A stretch of 64,000 nt of DNA from Nostoc sp. RI_552 (GTDB lineage Bacteria > Cyanobacteriota > Cyanobacteriia > Cyanobacteriales > Nostocaceae), in assembly GCA_016124525.1 (NCBI GenBank), contig WGNO01000013.1, forward strand, positions 33,333 through 97,332. The letters run 5' to 3'. This document shows positions 37,715 to 46,712 of this stretch, one piece after another (positions within the stretch are counted from its first letter, which is position 1; each line of letters opens with the position of its first letter). The translations under genes and the position numbers were made by a program. The notes under the pieces were generated by a model. It made no database searches. It saw only the letters and a list, made by a program, of their open reading frames with translations, and was not told the origin of the DNA.

Positions 37715-37888
37715 ATGCTAAAAACGCTTTGGGCTACCCTTTGGGAAGGAAAAATCGAACTGCTGGAGTCAGCACAGTTACCTGAAGGAACAAGAGTGCT
37801 AGTGACTCTGCTTCCTGATGATCAAACTGAATTTTGGCTTCAAGCTAGTCAAACATCACTGGATGAGGTTTATACCCAACTACTGTAA
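37715..37888 (+). CDS. Small AbrB-like antitoxin (shortened)
   Basis: 57 residues: MLKTLWATLWEGKIELLE then AQLPEGTRVLVTLLPDD, the short swapped-hairpin DNA-binding fold of plasmid-style antitoxins found often in cyanobacteria. The C-terminus EFWLQASQTSLDEVYTQLL looks shortened compared with relatives I remember, which have an acidic stretch between SLDxVW and Y(A)QLL. The toxin gene that should follow is not recognisable, so it appears to be an orphan. No clear ribosome binding site. Confidence 0.5.
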   Translation: MLKTLWATLWEGKIELLESAQLPEGTRVLVTLLPDDQTEFWLQASQTSLDEVYTQLL

Positions 37889-38129
37889 AAATGAGCTTTT
37901 GCGGGGTTGGTTGGGATTACAAAAGAAACCAGCACATCAAGACTTGTGCGATAGCGAAGCGCTCCGTAGGAATCCCTTTGATAATATGAAGGGTGCGATC
38001 GCAATACACAGATTATTGTCCTGTGAGTATCTACGCTTTTGGCAAATTTGCAAAGGGTGCATTAGCCAAGCTTACCAGGGGAGATAGGTTGGGGTTATTA
38101 TAAGCATTTCAGGGAAAATATCATAAGTT
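37889..38129. other. Decayed region with a HIP-type palindromic repeat
   Basis: 241 bases where the antitoxin's toxin would be expected. It contains GCGATAGCGAAGCGCTCC, a dispersed palindromic sequence common in Nostoc-like genomes, and a GCGATCGC site. The open frame across it (to 38087) shows no recognisable domain. Confidence 0.4.
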
Positions 38130-38377
38130 GTGAGCCAACAAGACAAACTCCTCGCTAAATTTTTATTGGATACATTTGATGCAAACATTCCATTTACCCA
38201 ACTATGTCAACTGTTATGCAGTTTAGGGTTCGATGAACGTGTTCGCGGAAGTCATCATATTTTACCCAAGAAGGAATAGAAGAAATTCTGAATCTTCAAC
38301 CTAAAGGTTCTCAAGCCAAAGCGTATCAAGTTAAACAAGTTCGTGCAGTAATTCTCAAATACCAGCTAGGAGGTTAA
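38130..38377 (+). pseudogene. hicA: hicA toxin gene with a frameshift
   Basis: A GTG start at 38130 gives SQQDKLLAKFLLDTFDANIP, then LCQLLCSLGFDERVRGSHHI, ending at TAG 38277-38279. In the neighbouring frame the sequence continues FTQEGIEEILNLQPKGSQAKAYQVKQVR...KYQL to TAA 38377. Together these form a complete HicA mRNA-interferase (RGSHHIF with the catalytic histidine region, then the beta-rich C-terminus). Loss of one T in the TTTT run near 38259 explains the shift. The predicted product is truncated just after the active site, so the toxin is probably dead. Confidence 0.75.
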
Positions 38378-38378
38378 A

Positions 38379-38756
38379 ATGATGCTTCATTATGAAATCA
38401 TACTTTATTGGAGTCAAGAAGACCAAGAGTTTATTGCCGAGGTTCTAGAATTACCTGGATGTGCTGCGGATGGGGAAACTTATCAAGAAGCACTGCAAAA
38501 TGTAAAAATTATTATGCAAGAATGGATTGAAATTGCTCAAGCATTAGGTGGATGGTGGATTACCTGCTTGAGATTTGCACCGAATGCACCACAACAGAAT
38601 CCTGTAGAAGATATGTGGCTACAAGCAAAACGATTAATTAGAGAGTTTTATTTTTTCTGTCATTCTTTTACTGTAGTCAAGGCGTTATTTGAACTATCCA
38701 TCCATTGTCAAATTTTTGACTTCCCTAAACTTCATGAGTATAGTATTTTCTCATAA
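38379..38756 (+). pseudogene. hicB: hicB antitoxin fused to an IS630 transposase tail
   Basis: The first about 57 residues (MLHYEIILYWSQEDQEFIAEV, PGCAADGETYQEALQNV, EWIEIAQALG) are the HicB partial RNase-H-like domain. The frame then runs straight into WWITCLRFAPNAPQQNPVEDMW..., the end of the IS630 transposase. The join is at 38552. The normal HicB end (proline-rich tail or DNA-binding segment) is lost. The ATG overlaps AGGAGG-TTAAA of hicA, as in intact hicAB operons. Whether the fusion protein is stable or neutralises anything is unknown. Confidence 0.8.
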
Positions 38757-38773
38757 ATGATTTAGGATTGCTA
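38552..38773 (+). mobile_element. Right-end fragment of the IS630 element
   Basis: 222 bp nearly identical to the end of the full element (from about 35262 to 35484), including the right inverted repeat ending GGATTGCTA and a following TA. The left part of the element is missing and the junction lies inside hicB. It differs from the full copy at a handful of positions, so it is not a very recent split. Confidence 0.85.
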
Positions 38774-39114
38774 TATTTTTAATTTGCAGCAATTTTGTTT
38801 AAATTAACACAATAAGCTAATTTTTAAATTTATACCCAATAAAACTAAAATTAATAAATTTTTCTCAAAAAAAAGAGCTATATTAGCTTTACTGTTCAAA
38901 ATTTCATAAAAGTTTAGGTAATTTATAATACATAAATATTTAACATAAACCTAACTAATTCCATCTTATGGAATCAATAATTCTTCATCCCACTGATGGA
39001 ATAACTAGCAGCAATATCGAGTTAAATTCAAACTAAAGTCATTAATTAAAAAACTACATCCAAGGCATCAAACTTTGTTATTCGCAGTAAACACTAACTG
39101 TTGAAAATATATCT
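38774..39114. other. Leader region of the trehalose operon
   Basis: 341 AT-rich bases between the IS630 fragment and glgX/treX. ATTCCATCTTATGGAAT near 38957 forms a small hairpin. A promoter is expected here, but no recognised regulator site was identified with confidence. Confidence 0.4.
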
Positions 39115-41244
39115 ATGTATGTAGCACTATGGCCGGGGAACGTATATCCTTTAGGCGCTAGTTGGGACGGAAAAGGCACAAACTTCGCCTTATTTTCAGA
39201 AAATGCATCTGGGGTAGACTTGTGTTTATTTTTTGATGAAAAAGACAATGAAATTTGTTTACCTCTAAGGGAAAAAAATAATTTTGTTTGGCACGGTTAT
39301 GTCCCAGGAATAGGACCAGGACAACGCTATGGCTTTCGAGTACATGGACCTTGGGCACCGGAGTTGGGTCATCGCTTTAACCCGAATAAACTGCTAATTG
39401 ACCCCTATGCTAAAGCAATTGATGGCGAAATTCAACATAGTCCAGCTATCTTTGGCTATTCTTGGGATGCACCTGAACCAGACCTGGTGTTTTCTAATTT
39501 AGATAATGCTCAAATGATGCCTAAATGTGTTGTGGTGGATCAGTCTTTTGACTGGGGAGATGATAAACTGTTATATAGGCCGTGGCACGAAACTATCATT
39601 TATGAAACCCACGTCAAGGGGTTGACCAAGTTACATCCAGATGTTCCACCAGAACTACGCGGTACTTATGGCGGATTGGCCCATCCAGCAGTAATTCAAT
39701 ATCTCCAGCAACTAGGAATTACAGCCTTGGAATTAATGCCTGTGCATGAGTTTTACTCCTGTCCTGGATATTTAATGGAAAAAGGACTAACTAATTACTG
39801 GGGTTACGATTCTATCAACTATTTCACACCCCATTCTAGTTATAGTTCCAGTGGAACATTGGGACAACAAGTGACGGAATTTAAGCAGATGGTCAAGGAT
39901 CTGCACTTTGCGGGAATTGAGGTGATTTTAGATGTAGTTTATAACCACACTGGCGAAGGCAATCATTTAGGGCCAACGTTATCACTGCGAGGTATTGATA
40001 ATGCTGTATACTACCGCCTAGTTAAAGATGACCCCCGCTACTACATGGACTTTACAGGCTGTGGTAATTCTTTGAATGTCCGTCATGCCCAAGTCCTGAA
40101 ATTAATCATGGATAGCCTCCGTTATTGGGTAACAGAAATGCACGTGGATGGCTTCCGTTTTGATTTGGCTTCGGCGTTAGCCCGGGAATTATATGAAGTG
40201 GATAGCCTAGCAGCTTTCTTTGACATTATTCATCAAGACCCGGTGCTTGCAGATGTGAAGCTCATTGCAGAACCTTGGGATGTGGGAGATGGCGGCTATC
40301 AAGTAGGAAACTTTCCCTTACGATGGTCTGAGTGGAATGGTAGGTATAGGGACACTGTACGCTCTTTTTGGCGTGGTGTAGACCACAGCTTGGGGCAATT
40401 TGCTTACTCTTTCACTGGTAGCCCTGATTTGTATCAAACAAATGGGCGCAGTCCCAATGCAAGTATTAATTTTATCACTGCCCACGATGGCTTTACCCTC
40501 AATGATTTGGTCAGTTATAACGAAAAGCACAACGAGGCCAACAAAGAAAACAATCAAGATGGGGAAAACCATAACAATTCTTGGAACTGTGGCGTAGAGG
40601 GCGAAACTGATGACCCACAGGTGTTGGCCTTGCGAGAACGCCAACGACGCAACTTTTTAACAACTTTGATGTTATCTCAGGGTGTACCAATGCTGCTGAA
40701 CGGAGATGAATTTGGCTTTAGTCAGAATGGTAATAATAACGCCTACTGCCAAGATAATGAGATTTCCTGGCGCAATTGGGATTTAAAACCAGCAAATGCC
40801 GATTTATTGAATTTCACTCGTGAACTGATATATTTCCGCCATCAACATCCAGTATTTCGACGGCGCAAGTGGTTTCAGGGTGAACCGATTTACGGTTTTG
40901 GCATTGGTGATATTGGTTGGTTCAATGTTGATGGTAGTGAAATGAGTGATGAGCAGTGGCTAGTTAATTATGCCAAAGTCATGGGAATTTTCTTGAATGG
41001 CGAAGGAATTGCCACTCCAGGGCCTCATAGTGAGCGCATTATCGATGAGAGTTTTTTGCTATTTCATAACGCTCATTATGAGCCGATTGATTTCGCCCTA
41101 CCCAAAGGTTTTAAAGAAAGGGGATGGGAAATGGTAATTGATACCAATGAACCGCGCTTTGTCCCACCAGGGAAGTTTTTCACAGGTTATCAAACTATAC
41201 CACTAGTTGAGCGATCGCTTGTGGTATTACGCCGTATTGGGTAG
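39115..41244 (+). CDS. glgX: Glycogen-debranching enzyme (GlgX/TreX, GH13)
   Basis: 709 residues, isoamylase-type. An N-terminal CBM48 domain (YPLGASWDGKGTNFALFSENA) is followed by the GH13 barrel: EVILDVVYNHTGEGN (region I), VDGFRFDLASALARE (region II, nucleophile aspartate in FRFDLA), KLIAEPWDVGDGGY (region III, acid/base glutamate) and NFITAHDGFTLNDL (region IV, transition-state aspartate). It hydrolyses alpha-1,6 branches, giving linear maltodextrins. It leads an operon with treZ (24-base gap) and treY, so it likely supplies substrate for trehalose synthesis, the role called TreX in other bacteria. Confidence 0.93.
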   Translation: MYVALWPGNVYPLGASWDGKGTNFALFSENASGVDLCLFFDEKDNEICLPLREKNNFVWHGYVPGIGPGQRYGFRVHGPWAPELGHRFNPNKLLIDPYAKAIDGEIQHSPAIFGYSWDAPEPDLVFSNLDNAQMMPKCVVVDQSFDWGDDKLLYRPWHETIIYETHVKGLTKLHPDVPPELRGTYGGLAHPAVIQYLQQLGITALELMPVHEFYSCPGYLMEKGLTNYWGYDSINYFTPHSSYSSSGTLGQQVTEFKQMVKDLHFAGIEVILDVVYNHTGEGNHLGPTLSLRGIDNAVYYRLVKDDPRYYMDFTGCGNSLNVRHAQVLKLIMDSLRYWVTEMHVDGFRFDLASALARELYEVDSLAAFFDIIHQDPVLADVKLIAEPWDVGDGGYQVGNFPLRWSEWNGRYRDTVRSFWRGVDHSLGQFAYSFTGSPDLYQTNGRSPNASINFITAHDGFTLNDLVSYNEKHNEANKENNQDGENHNNSWNCGVEGETDDPQVLALRERQRRNFLTTLMLSQGVPMLLNGDEFGFSQNGNNNAYCQDNEISWRNWDLKPANADLLNFTRELIYFRHQHPVFRRRKWFQGEPIYGFGIGDIGWFNVDGSEMSDEQWLVNYAKVMGIFLNGEGIATPGPHSERIIDESFLLFHNAHYEPIDFALPKGFKERGWEMVIDTNEPRFVPPGKFFTGYQTIPLVERSLVVLRRIG

Positions 41245-41268
41245 CAGAAAGTTCCTTGAGGATTTTGT

Positions 41269-43086
41269 ATGAAAATTGGCGCTCATTATTTAGGTGATGG
41301 TGTTTGTGAATTTACGGTTTGGGCACCAAATTTAAACACCGTCGCTGTGGAAATTGTCTCTCCTGACCAGCGCTTGCTTCCCATGGAGCAACTAGGGTCA
41401 TATTGGCAAGTTATTGCTAGGGATATTGAGCCAGGAACACTTTATTTATATCAATTAAATAATAGCGAATCCAGACCTGACCCAGCATCCAATTTTCAAC
41501 CTCATGGTGTACACAGTCCTTCCCAAGTCATCGATCACAACTTTGCTTGGAGCGACAGTAATTGGTCTGGTGTTTCCTTAGAAACCATGATTATGTATGA
41601 GTTGCACGTTGGTACTTTCACACCGGAAGGTACTTTTGAGGCAATTATTCCCCGACTCCCAGATTTACGAGAGTTGGGGGTAAATGCCATTGAACTCATG
41701 CCAGTAGCTCAATTTCCAGGCCATCGCAATTGGGGTTATGATGGGGTGTATCCCTTTGCCGTACAAAATTCTTATGGTACTCCCCATCAATTAAAGCAAT
41801 TGGTTGATGGCTGTCACCAACAAGGAATCGCCGTAATTTTAGATGTGGTTTACAACCACTTTGGCCCTGAAGGTAATTATACAAGTCGCTTTGGCCCTTA
41901 TTTTACAGAAACTTATCGTACTCCTTGGGGAACTGCCATTAATTTTGATGATGCTCATAGTTACGAAGTCCGTCAATTTTTTATTCACAATGCACTTTAT
42001 TGGCTAGGTGAATTTCATATTGATGCTTTACGCTTAGATGCAATTCACGCTATTTATGATTTGGGTGCAAAACACTTTTTAGCTGAACTTGCAGAAAATG
42101 TGGCTGTGTTTTCTCAGCACCAGGGAAGAAAATTTTATTTAATTGCTGAAAGTGATTTAAATGACCCTAAAATAATTCGTCCTCATCAATCAGGCGGTTA
42201 TGGAATTGATGCCCAATGGAGTGATGATTTTCATCATTCATTATATACCTTGCTCACAGGCGATCGCATTGGTTATTACCAAGATTTTGGCAAGTGCGAA
42301 CATTTGGCTAAAGCTTATAAAGACAGCTTTGTTTACGACTGGAAATATTCAAATTATCGCCAACGTTTTCATGGCAATTACCCAGGCGATCGCCCTTCAT
42401 ATCAATTTATAGTATCCATCCAAAATCATGACCAAATAGGGAACAGAATTTTAGGTGAAAGATTATCGCAAATTGTTAACTTTGAACAATTAAAATTAGC
42501 TGCTGGAGTACTATTACTTTCTCCATACATTCCTTTGTTATTTATGGGAGAAGAATATGGTGAAGAATCACCATTTATGTACTTTGTTAGTCACTCGGAT
42601 CCCGATTTAATTAAAGCAGTTAGAGAAGGACGTAAACAAGAATTTTTCGCCTTTCATTCCCAAGGAGAACCACCGGACCCAGAATCTGCTGATATTTTTA
42701 ACACTTGCAAGCTCAATTGGCAAAAACGCAAATCAGGCAAACATCAAGTTTTATTTTCCTTCTACCAAAAACTCATTCAAATCCGCAGCCAAAACCGAGC
42801 TTTATTGCCACGGGAAAGACACAATTTAAAAATAAACTTTCAAGAAGAAAAACAGTTAATTTCCTGGTTTAAATTTAGTGGAAAAAATCAGATATTCTGT
42901 GCCATGAATTTTAATAACTCTGATGTTACTCTTAGTCAAGAGTTTACAGGTGGCAATTGGGTAAAAATTTTAGATTCTGCTCAAAAAAAATGGTTAGGTG
43001 GCGGTTCAAACTTACCACAAAAACCTAAATTGTGTCAACAATTAACCCTAACTAAGCAGAGTTTTGCCGTTTATGAAAAATATTAA
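41269..43086 (+). CDS. treZ: Malto-oligosyltrehalose trehalohydrolase
   Basis: A 605-residue GH13 enzyme that releases trehalose from maltooligosyltrehalose. An N-terminal beta domain (KIGAHYLGDGVCEFTVWAPN) precedes the barrel with VILDVVYNHFGPEGN, FHIDALRLDAIHAIYD (nucleophile in RLDA), FYLIAESDLNDPKI (catalytic glutamate) and SIQNHDQIGNR. The combination ALRLDAIHAI plus AESDLND is characteristic of TreZ. The ATG at 41269 is 24 bases past glgX/treX. Confidence 0.93.
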   Translation: MKIGAHYLGDGVCEFTVWAPNLNTVAVEIVSPDQRLLPMEQLGSYWQVIARDIEPGTLYLYQLNNSESRPDPASNFQPHGVHSPSQVIDHNFAWSDSNWSGVSLETMIMYELHVGTFTPEGTFEAIIPRLPDLRELGVNAIELMPVAQFPGHRNWGYDGVYPFAVQNSYGTPHQLKQLVDGCHQQGIAVILDVVYNHFGPEGNYTSRFGPYFTETYRTPWGTAINFDDAHSYEVRQFFIHNALYWLGEFHIDALRLDAIHAIYDLGAKHFLAELAENVAVFSQHQGRKFYLIAESDLNDPKIIRPHQSGGYGIDAQWSDDFHHSLYTLLTGDRIGYYQDFGKCEHLAKAYKDSFVYDWKYSNYRQRFHGNYPGDRPSYQFIVSIQNHDQIGNRILGERLSQIVNFEQLKLAAGVLLLSPYIPLLFMGEEYGEESPFMYFVSHSDPDLIKAVREGRKQEFFAFHSQGEPPDPESADIFNTCKLNWQKRKSGKHQVLFSFYQKLIQIRSQNRALLPRERHNLKINFQEEKQLISWFKFSGKNQIFCAMNFNNSDVTLSQEFTGGNWVKILDSAQKKWLGGGSNLPQKPKLCQQLTLTKQSFAVYEKY

Positions 43087-43172
43087 ATGATAACGAACCA
43101 TAGAGAAAACGAAAACTTTTCTCTGTTTACCCTGGGCCTCTGAGGTTGGATCAACAAGGAGTTAGTTTCCCT

Positions 43173-45983
43173 ATGCGAATTCCCACAGCTACTTATCGCA
43201 TTCAATTTAATTCCAAATTTGGTTTTAATGAAGCTAAAAAAATTATCAATTATCTGGATGAATTAGGCATTTCTGACCTTTACGCCTCACCAATATTTAA
43301 AGCAAGAATAGGTAGTACTCACGGCTATGATATAGTTGACCCTAATCAACTAAACCCAGAATTAGGAACACAAGAAGATTTTAGCACTTTAGTTCAACAA
43401 ATAAAACAGCATCATATGGGGTGGTTACAAGATATTGTCCCCAACCACATGGCTTATGATAGCCAAAATCAATATTTGATGGATGTTTTAGAAAATGGTG
43501 TTAATTCTGTTTATGCTAACTACTTTGACATTGCCTGGAATAATGCCATAATCAACGGATTTGGTGATAGTCAACAACCAGTTTTAGCACCTTTACTGGG
43601 CAACTTTTATGGTGCTTCTTTAGAAAATGGGGAAATTAAACTCAAATATGACCAACACGGTTTGAGTGTTAATTATTACGATTTGCGATTTCCCATAAAA
43701 TTAGAATCTTACGCTATATTTCTAAATTATAATATAGGCAAATTATCTAAAATATTAGGGAGAAATAATCCCATATTTGTCAGATTACTTGGCATCCTTT
43801 ATATGGTAAAACATATACCTGCTGATGTCACACCAAAAGAAAGACAAGACCAAGTTAATTTCGTGAAAGGATTGTTGTGGGAAATTTATACAGATAATAC
43901 AAACATCCAAGGATTTATTGATGAAAATTTGCGAATTTTTAATGGTGAACCAGGTAAACCAGATACCTTTAACCTTTTAGATAATTTACTTTCTGAACAG
44001 TTTTTCCGTCTTGCTTTTTGGAAAGTTGGGGCAGAAGAAATTAATTACAGGAGATTTTTTACCATTAATGAATTAATATCTTTGAATATCGAAAATTATC
44101 AAGTCTTTTGCCACACCCACGCTTTGGCTATGAAGTTAGTCAAAGAAAATCAAATTACTGGCTTACGAATTGACCACATTGATGGACTGTATAACCCTAG
44201 CCAGTATTTACAGACATTGAGACAAAAAACAGGTGATACATACATCACTGTGGAAAAGATTTTGCATTCAGGGGAAGATTTACCTAACCACTGGTCAATT
44301 CAGGGTACTACAGGTTATGATTTCTTAAATTATCTCAATGGCATTTTTTGTCAAACTGCAAAGGAAAAAGAATTTACTCAAATTTACTGGAATGTAACAG
44401 GATTTAGAACAGCTTATGAGCAACTTGCTATTGATAAAAAGCATTTAATTTTAGAAAGAAATTTAGCCGGAGATGTTGATAATTTAACTTATATATTAAA
44501 AAAAATAGCCAGTAGACATCGTTATGGCAATGACTTTACCATTAATGGATTAAAACGAGCCCTTGCAGAAGTGTTGACTTTATTTCCCATTTATCGCACT
44601 TACACAAATCAAAACGGTATCTTACCCGCAGATCGTCGATATATTCAGGATGTAATTCAACAAGCAAAATCACATCTTCCCCTACTACACCATGAATTAA
44701 ATTTTATTGAAAAACTCTTATTACTGGAATATGAACATTCTCTGACAACGGAGGATCAAGAGCAATGGCTTTATTTTGTCATGCGATTACAACAATATAC
44801 AGGCCCATTAATGGCCAAAGGAGTAGAAGACACAGCATTATACGTTTATAACCGCTTTATTTCCTTAAATGAGGTTGGTGGAAACCCTGATAATTTTGGC
44901 ATAAGTATTACTGATTTTCACAACTTTAATCAACACAGAAAAAACCGTTGGCTACACTCAATGAATACTACTTCAACCCATGATACTAAAAGAGGTGAAG
45001 ATATCCGAGCCAGATTAAATGTTTTGTCAGAAATTCCTGAAGAGTGGCAAAAACAAGTTTACGCATTTTATGAAATTAACCGTGTTCATAAAACAAGTGT
45101 AAGTAAAAGTTTACCCATGCCAGATACAAATGATGAGTATCAGTTTTATCAGATGCTCATAGGTGCATTTCCATTTTTTGAACATGAGTATAGTGACTTT
45201 TGCCAACGCATTCAAGATTATGTTCTCAAAGCTGTTAGAGAAGCTAAAGTCTACACAGCCTGGCTAAGACCGAATGCAACTTATGAACAAGCCTTAACTA
45301 AATTTGTGGCTGCAGTTTTGGAAAATTCAGATCAAAATCAATTTTTACAGGAATTTCTACCCTTTCAAAAACGGGTAGCCTACTATGGGATTTTTAATTC
45401 TTTATCTCAGACTTTATTAAAAATCACCTCTCCTGGAGTTCCAGATTTTTATCAAGGAACTGATCTTTGGGACTTCAGCATGGTTGACCCTGATAATCGT
45501 CGTCCCGTTGATTTTCAAATAAGACAATCTCACCTCAAAGTCATTAAAAAACAGTCCCAGGAAGATATTTTAAAATTCGTAGATGAACTATTAGCAACTA
45601 AAGAAGATAGTAGAATCAAGCTGTTTGTGATTGTCCAAGCCTTAAAAGCCAGAAAAGAAAATTTAACAGTTTTTCAACAAGGTGACTACCTACCATTAGA
45701 AGCTAAGGGAAAATATTCAGATCATATTATTGCCTTCGCTAGGATTCATAGTAATCAGACAATAATTACCATAGCACCCCGCTTTTTTACTAGCTTAATT
45801 GAACCTGGAGAATATCCTCTAGACATACAAGTCTGGGATGATACATATATTCACTTACCACCAGCAGCGCCGTCACTTTGGCAAAACACCATCACTCAGC
45901 AAACACTCTACACTGATAAAACCATGTTAATAGGCGAAGCCCTGAAGCACTTTCCCGTAGCATTGTTAAAAAGTCATGATTAA
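43173..45983 (+). CDS. treY: Malto-oligosyltrehalose synthase
   Basis: 936 residues. A GH13 intramolecular transglucosylase converts the reducing end of maltodextrins to an alpha,alpha-1,1 linkage. It starts RIPTATYRIQFNSKFGF, then DELGISDLYASPIFKARIGSTHGYD, LQDIVPNHMAYDSQN, ITGLRIDHIDGLYNP (nucleophile), ITVEKIL (catalytic glutamate), MAKGVEDTALYVYNR, TTSTHDTKRGEDIRARL, and a C-terminal GTDLWDFSMVDPDNRRPVDF. These are typical for TreY. A TTG at 43146 would add nine residues; the ATG at 43173 with AAGGAG upstream is preferred. It completes the treX-Z-Y route that makes trehalose from glycogen, linked to desiccation tolerance in Nostoc relatives. Confidence 0.93.
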   Translation: MRIPTATYRIQFNSKFGFNEAKKIINYLDELGISDLYASPIFKARIGSTHGYDIVDPNQLNPELGTQEDFSTLVQQIKQHHMGWLQDIVPNHMAYDSQNQYLMDVLENGVNSVYANYFDIAWNNAIINGFGDSQQPVLAPLLGNFYGASLENGEIKLKYDQHGLSVNYYDLRFPIKLESYAIFLNYNIGKLSKILGRNNPIFVRLLGILYMVKHIPADVTPKERQDQVNFVKGLLWEIYTDNTNIQGFIDENLRIFNGEPGKPDTFNLLDNLLSEQFFRLAFWKVGAEEINYRRFFTINELISLNIENYQVFCHTHALAMKLVKENQITGLRIDHIDGLYNPSQYLQTLRQKTGDTYITVEKILHSGEDLPNHWSIQGTTGYDFLNYLNGIFCQTAKEKEFTQIYWNVTGFRTAYEQLAIDKKHLILERNLAGDVDNLTYILKKIASRHRYGNDFTINGLKRALAEVLTLFPIYRTYTNQNGILPADRRYIQDVIQQAKSHLPLLHHELNFIEKLLLLEYEHSLTTEDQEQWLYFVMRLQQYTGPLMAKGVEDTALYVYNRFISLNEVGGNPDNFGISITDFHNFNQHRKNRWLHSMNTTSTHDTKRGEDIRARLNVLSEIPEEWQKQVYAFYEINRVHKTSVSKSLPMPDTNDEYQFYQMLIGAFPFFEHEYSDFCQRIQDYVLKAVREAKVYTAWLRPNATYEQALTKFVAAVLENSDQNQFLQEFLPFQKRVAYYGIFNSLSQTLLKITSPGVPDFYQGTDLWDFSMVDPDNRRPVDFQIRQSHLKVIKKQSQEDILKFVDELLATKEDSRIKLFVIVQALKARKENLTVFQQGDYLPLEAKGKYSDHIIAFARIHSNQTIITIAPRFFTSLIEPGEYPLDIQVWDDTYIHLPPAAPSLWQNTITQQTLYTDKTMLIGEALKHFPVALLKSHD

Positions 45984-46009
45984 AGGTGAGTTGGCAATAA
46001 CTTTATCCC

Positions 46010-46072
46010 AAGATAACAGGGTTTCTTATGCAGGTTTACCTTATTAGGGTTACTCTTGTTCTCAGCCTTTAT
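46010..46072 (-). repeat. 63-bp dispersed repeat, copy A
   Basis: A 63-base segment (AAGATAACAGGG...CTCAGCCTTTAT on the plus strand) matches 51414-51476 at 57 of 63 positions in the same orientation. Read on the minus strand it encodes IKAENKSNPNKVNLHKKPC in both places. It forms the 3' end of the XamI-like pseudogene. Confidence 0.8.
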
Positions 46073-46445
46073 AATTAGCCGTGCAATTACTTGAGGGATT
46101 TTTTCCAGTTCGGCATCCACAATTGTACTGTTCATCTTTGGTGGAATGCGCTGACCAACTTCCATATTTTTTTTATCAAGCTGGGCAAGCGCACCAGCTA
46201 GTCCGATCAGGCTCCCGGGCAATGGGTGGTGCTGTTACCATCCGCAGTATAAGGAGAAACGATGGCTGTTGGTCAGATTGGCTGTCCAAATCAATGCAGA
46301 TTCAACCTGTTGCGCTTTAGAAATGCAAGTATCCCGGTAAGCTCTGGGGGCAAATTGCATGAACCAACTGTTGTAAAAGTCTACTAACCGACCAATATCT
46401 TGCTTCCACAGGTGCGGTTTATCAGCATTTACCGATACTAAATTA
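46073..46445 (-). pseudogene. XamI-like type II restriction endonuclease, broken
   Basis: Read right to left across three frames. First VNADKPHLWKQDIGRLVDFY then NSWFMQFAPRAYRDTCISKA and QQVESALIWTANLTN. Then, in a second frame, LRMVTAPPIAR. Finally, in a third frame, LIGLAGALAQLDKKNMEVGQ then RIPPKMNSTIVDAELEKI. This order matches the N-terminal half of the XamI family as I remember it (ADKPxLWKxDIxxSVDxYNxWFMxFAP; APPIAxDRLIGLAG). A stretch between TANLTN and LRM is missing, there are at least two frameshifts, and the C-terminal half is replaced by the 63-bp repeat. No partner methyltransferase is adjacent. Confidence 0.65.
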
Positions 46446-46712
46446 CCTCAGTTTAGTATAGAATTTCGTCTTTGCGTAAATTAGTAAATTAGTAAATTAG
46501 TAAATTCATATTTTTACCTTGCTGCCATTTTACCGATACACCCATGAGAAAATCTACTCAGTTTCTGGTATTTGGTCAACTATGAAATGTGCGATCGCTC
46601 CTAAGGCCAATATCTTCGACTTCCATAATTTACTGTGGTAAAGATTCAGGGGAGAAAATCTCTGTGAGTTTGTAGGGACAGCTTTCGGGAAATGATGATA
46701 ATCCCGTTTCTC
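46446..46712. other. Spacer with an 8-bp tandem repeat
   Basis: 267 bases. An AGTAAATT tandem repeat occupies about 46480-46507. A GCGATCGC site lies near 46592. No gene or strong terminator was found. Confidence 0.5.

Noticed and set aside
37818..38087. 89-codon frame (MIKLNFGFKLVKHHW...)
   Set aside because: It overlaps the antitoxin in another frame and crosses a dispersed palindromic repeat; no domain is visible.
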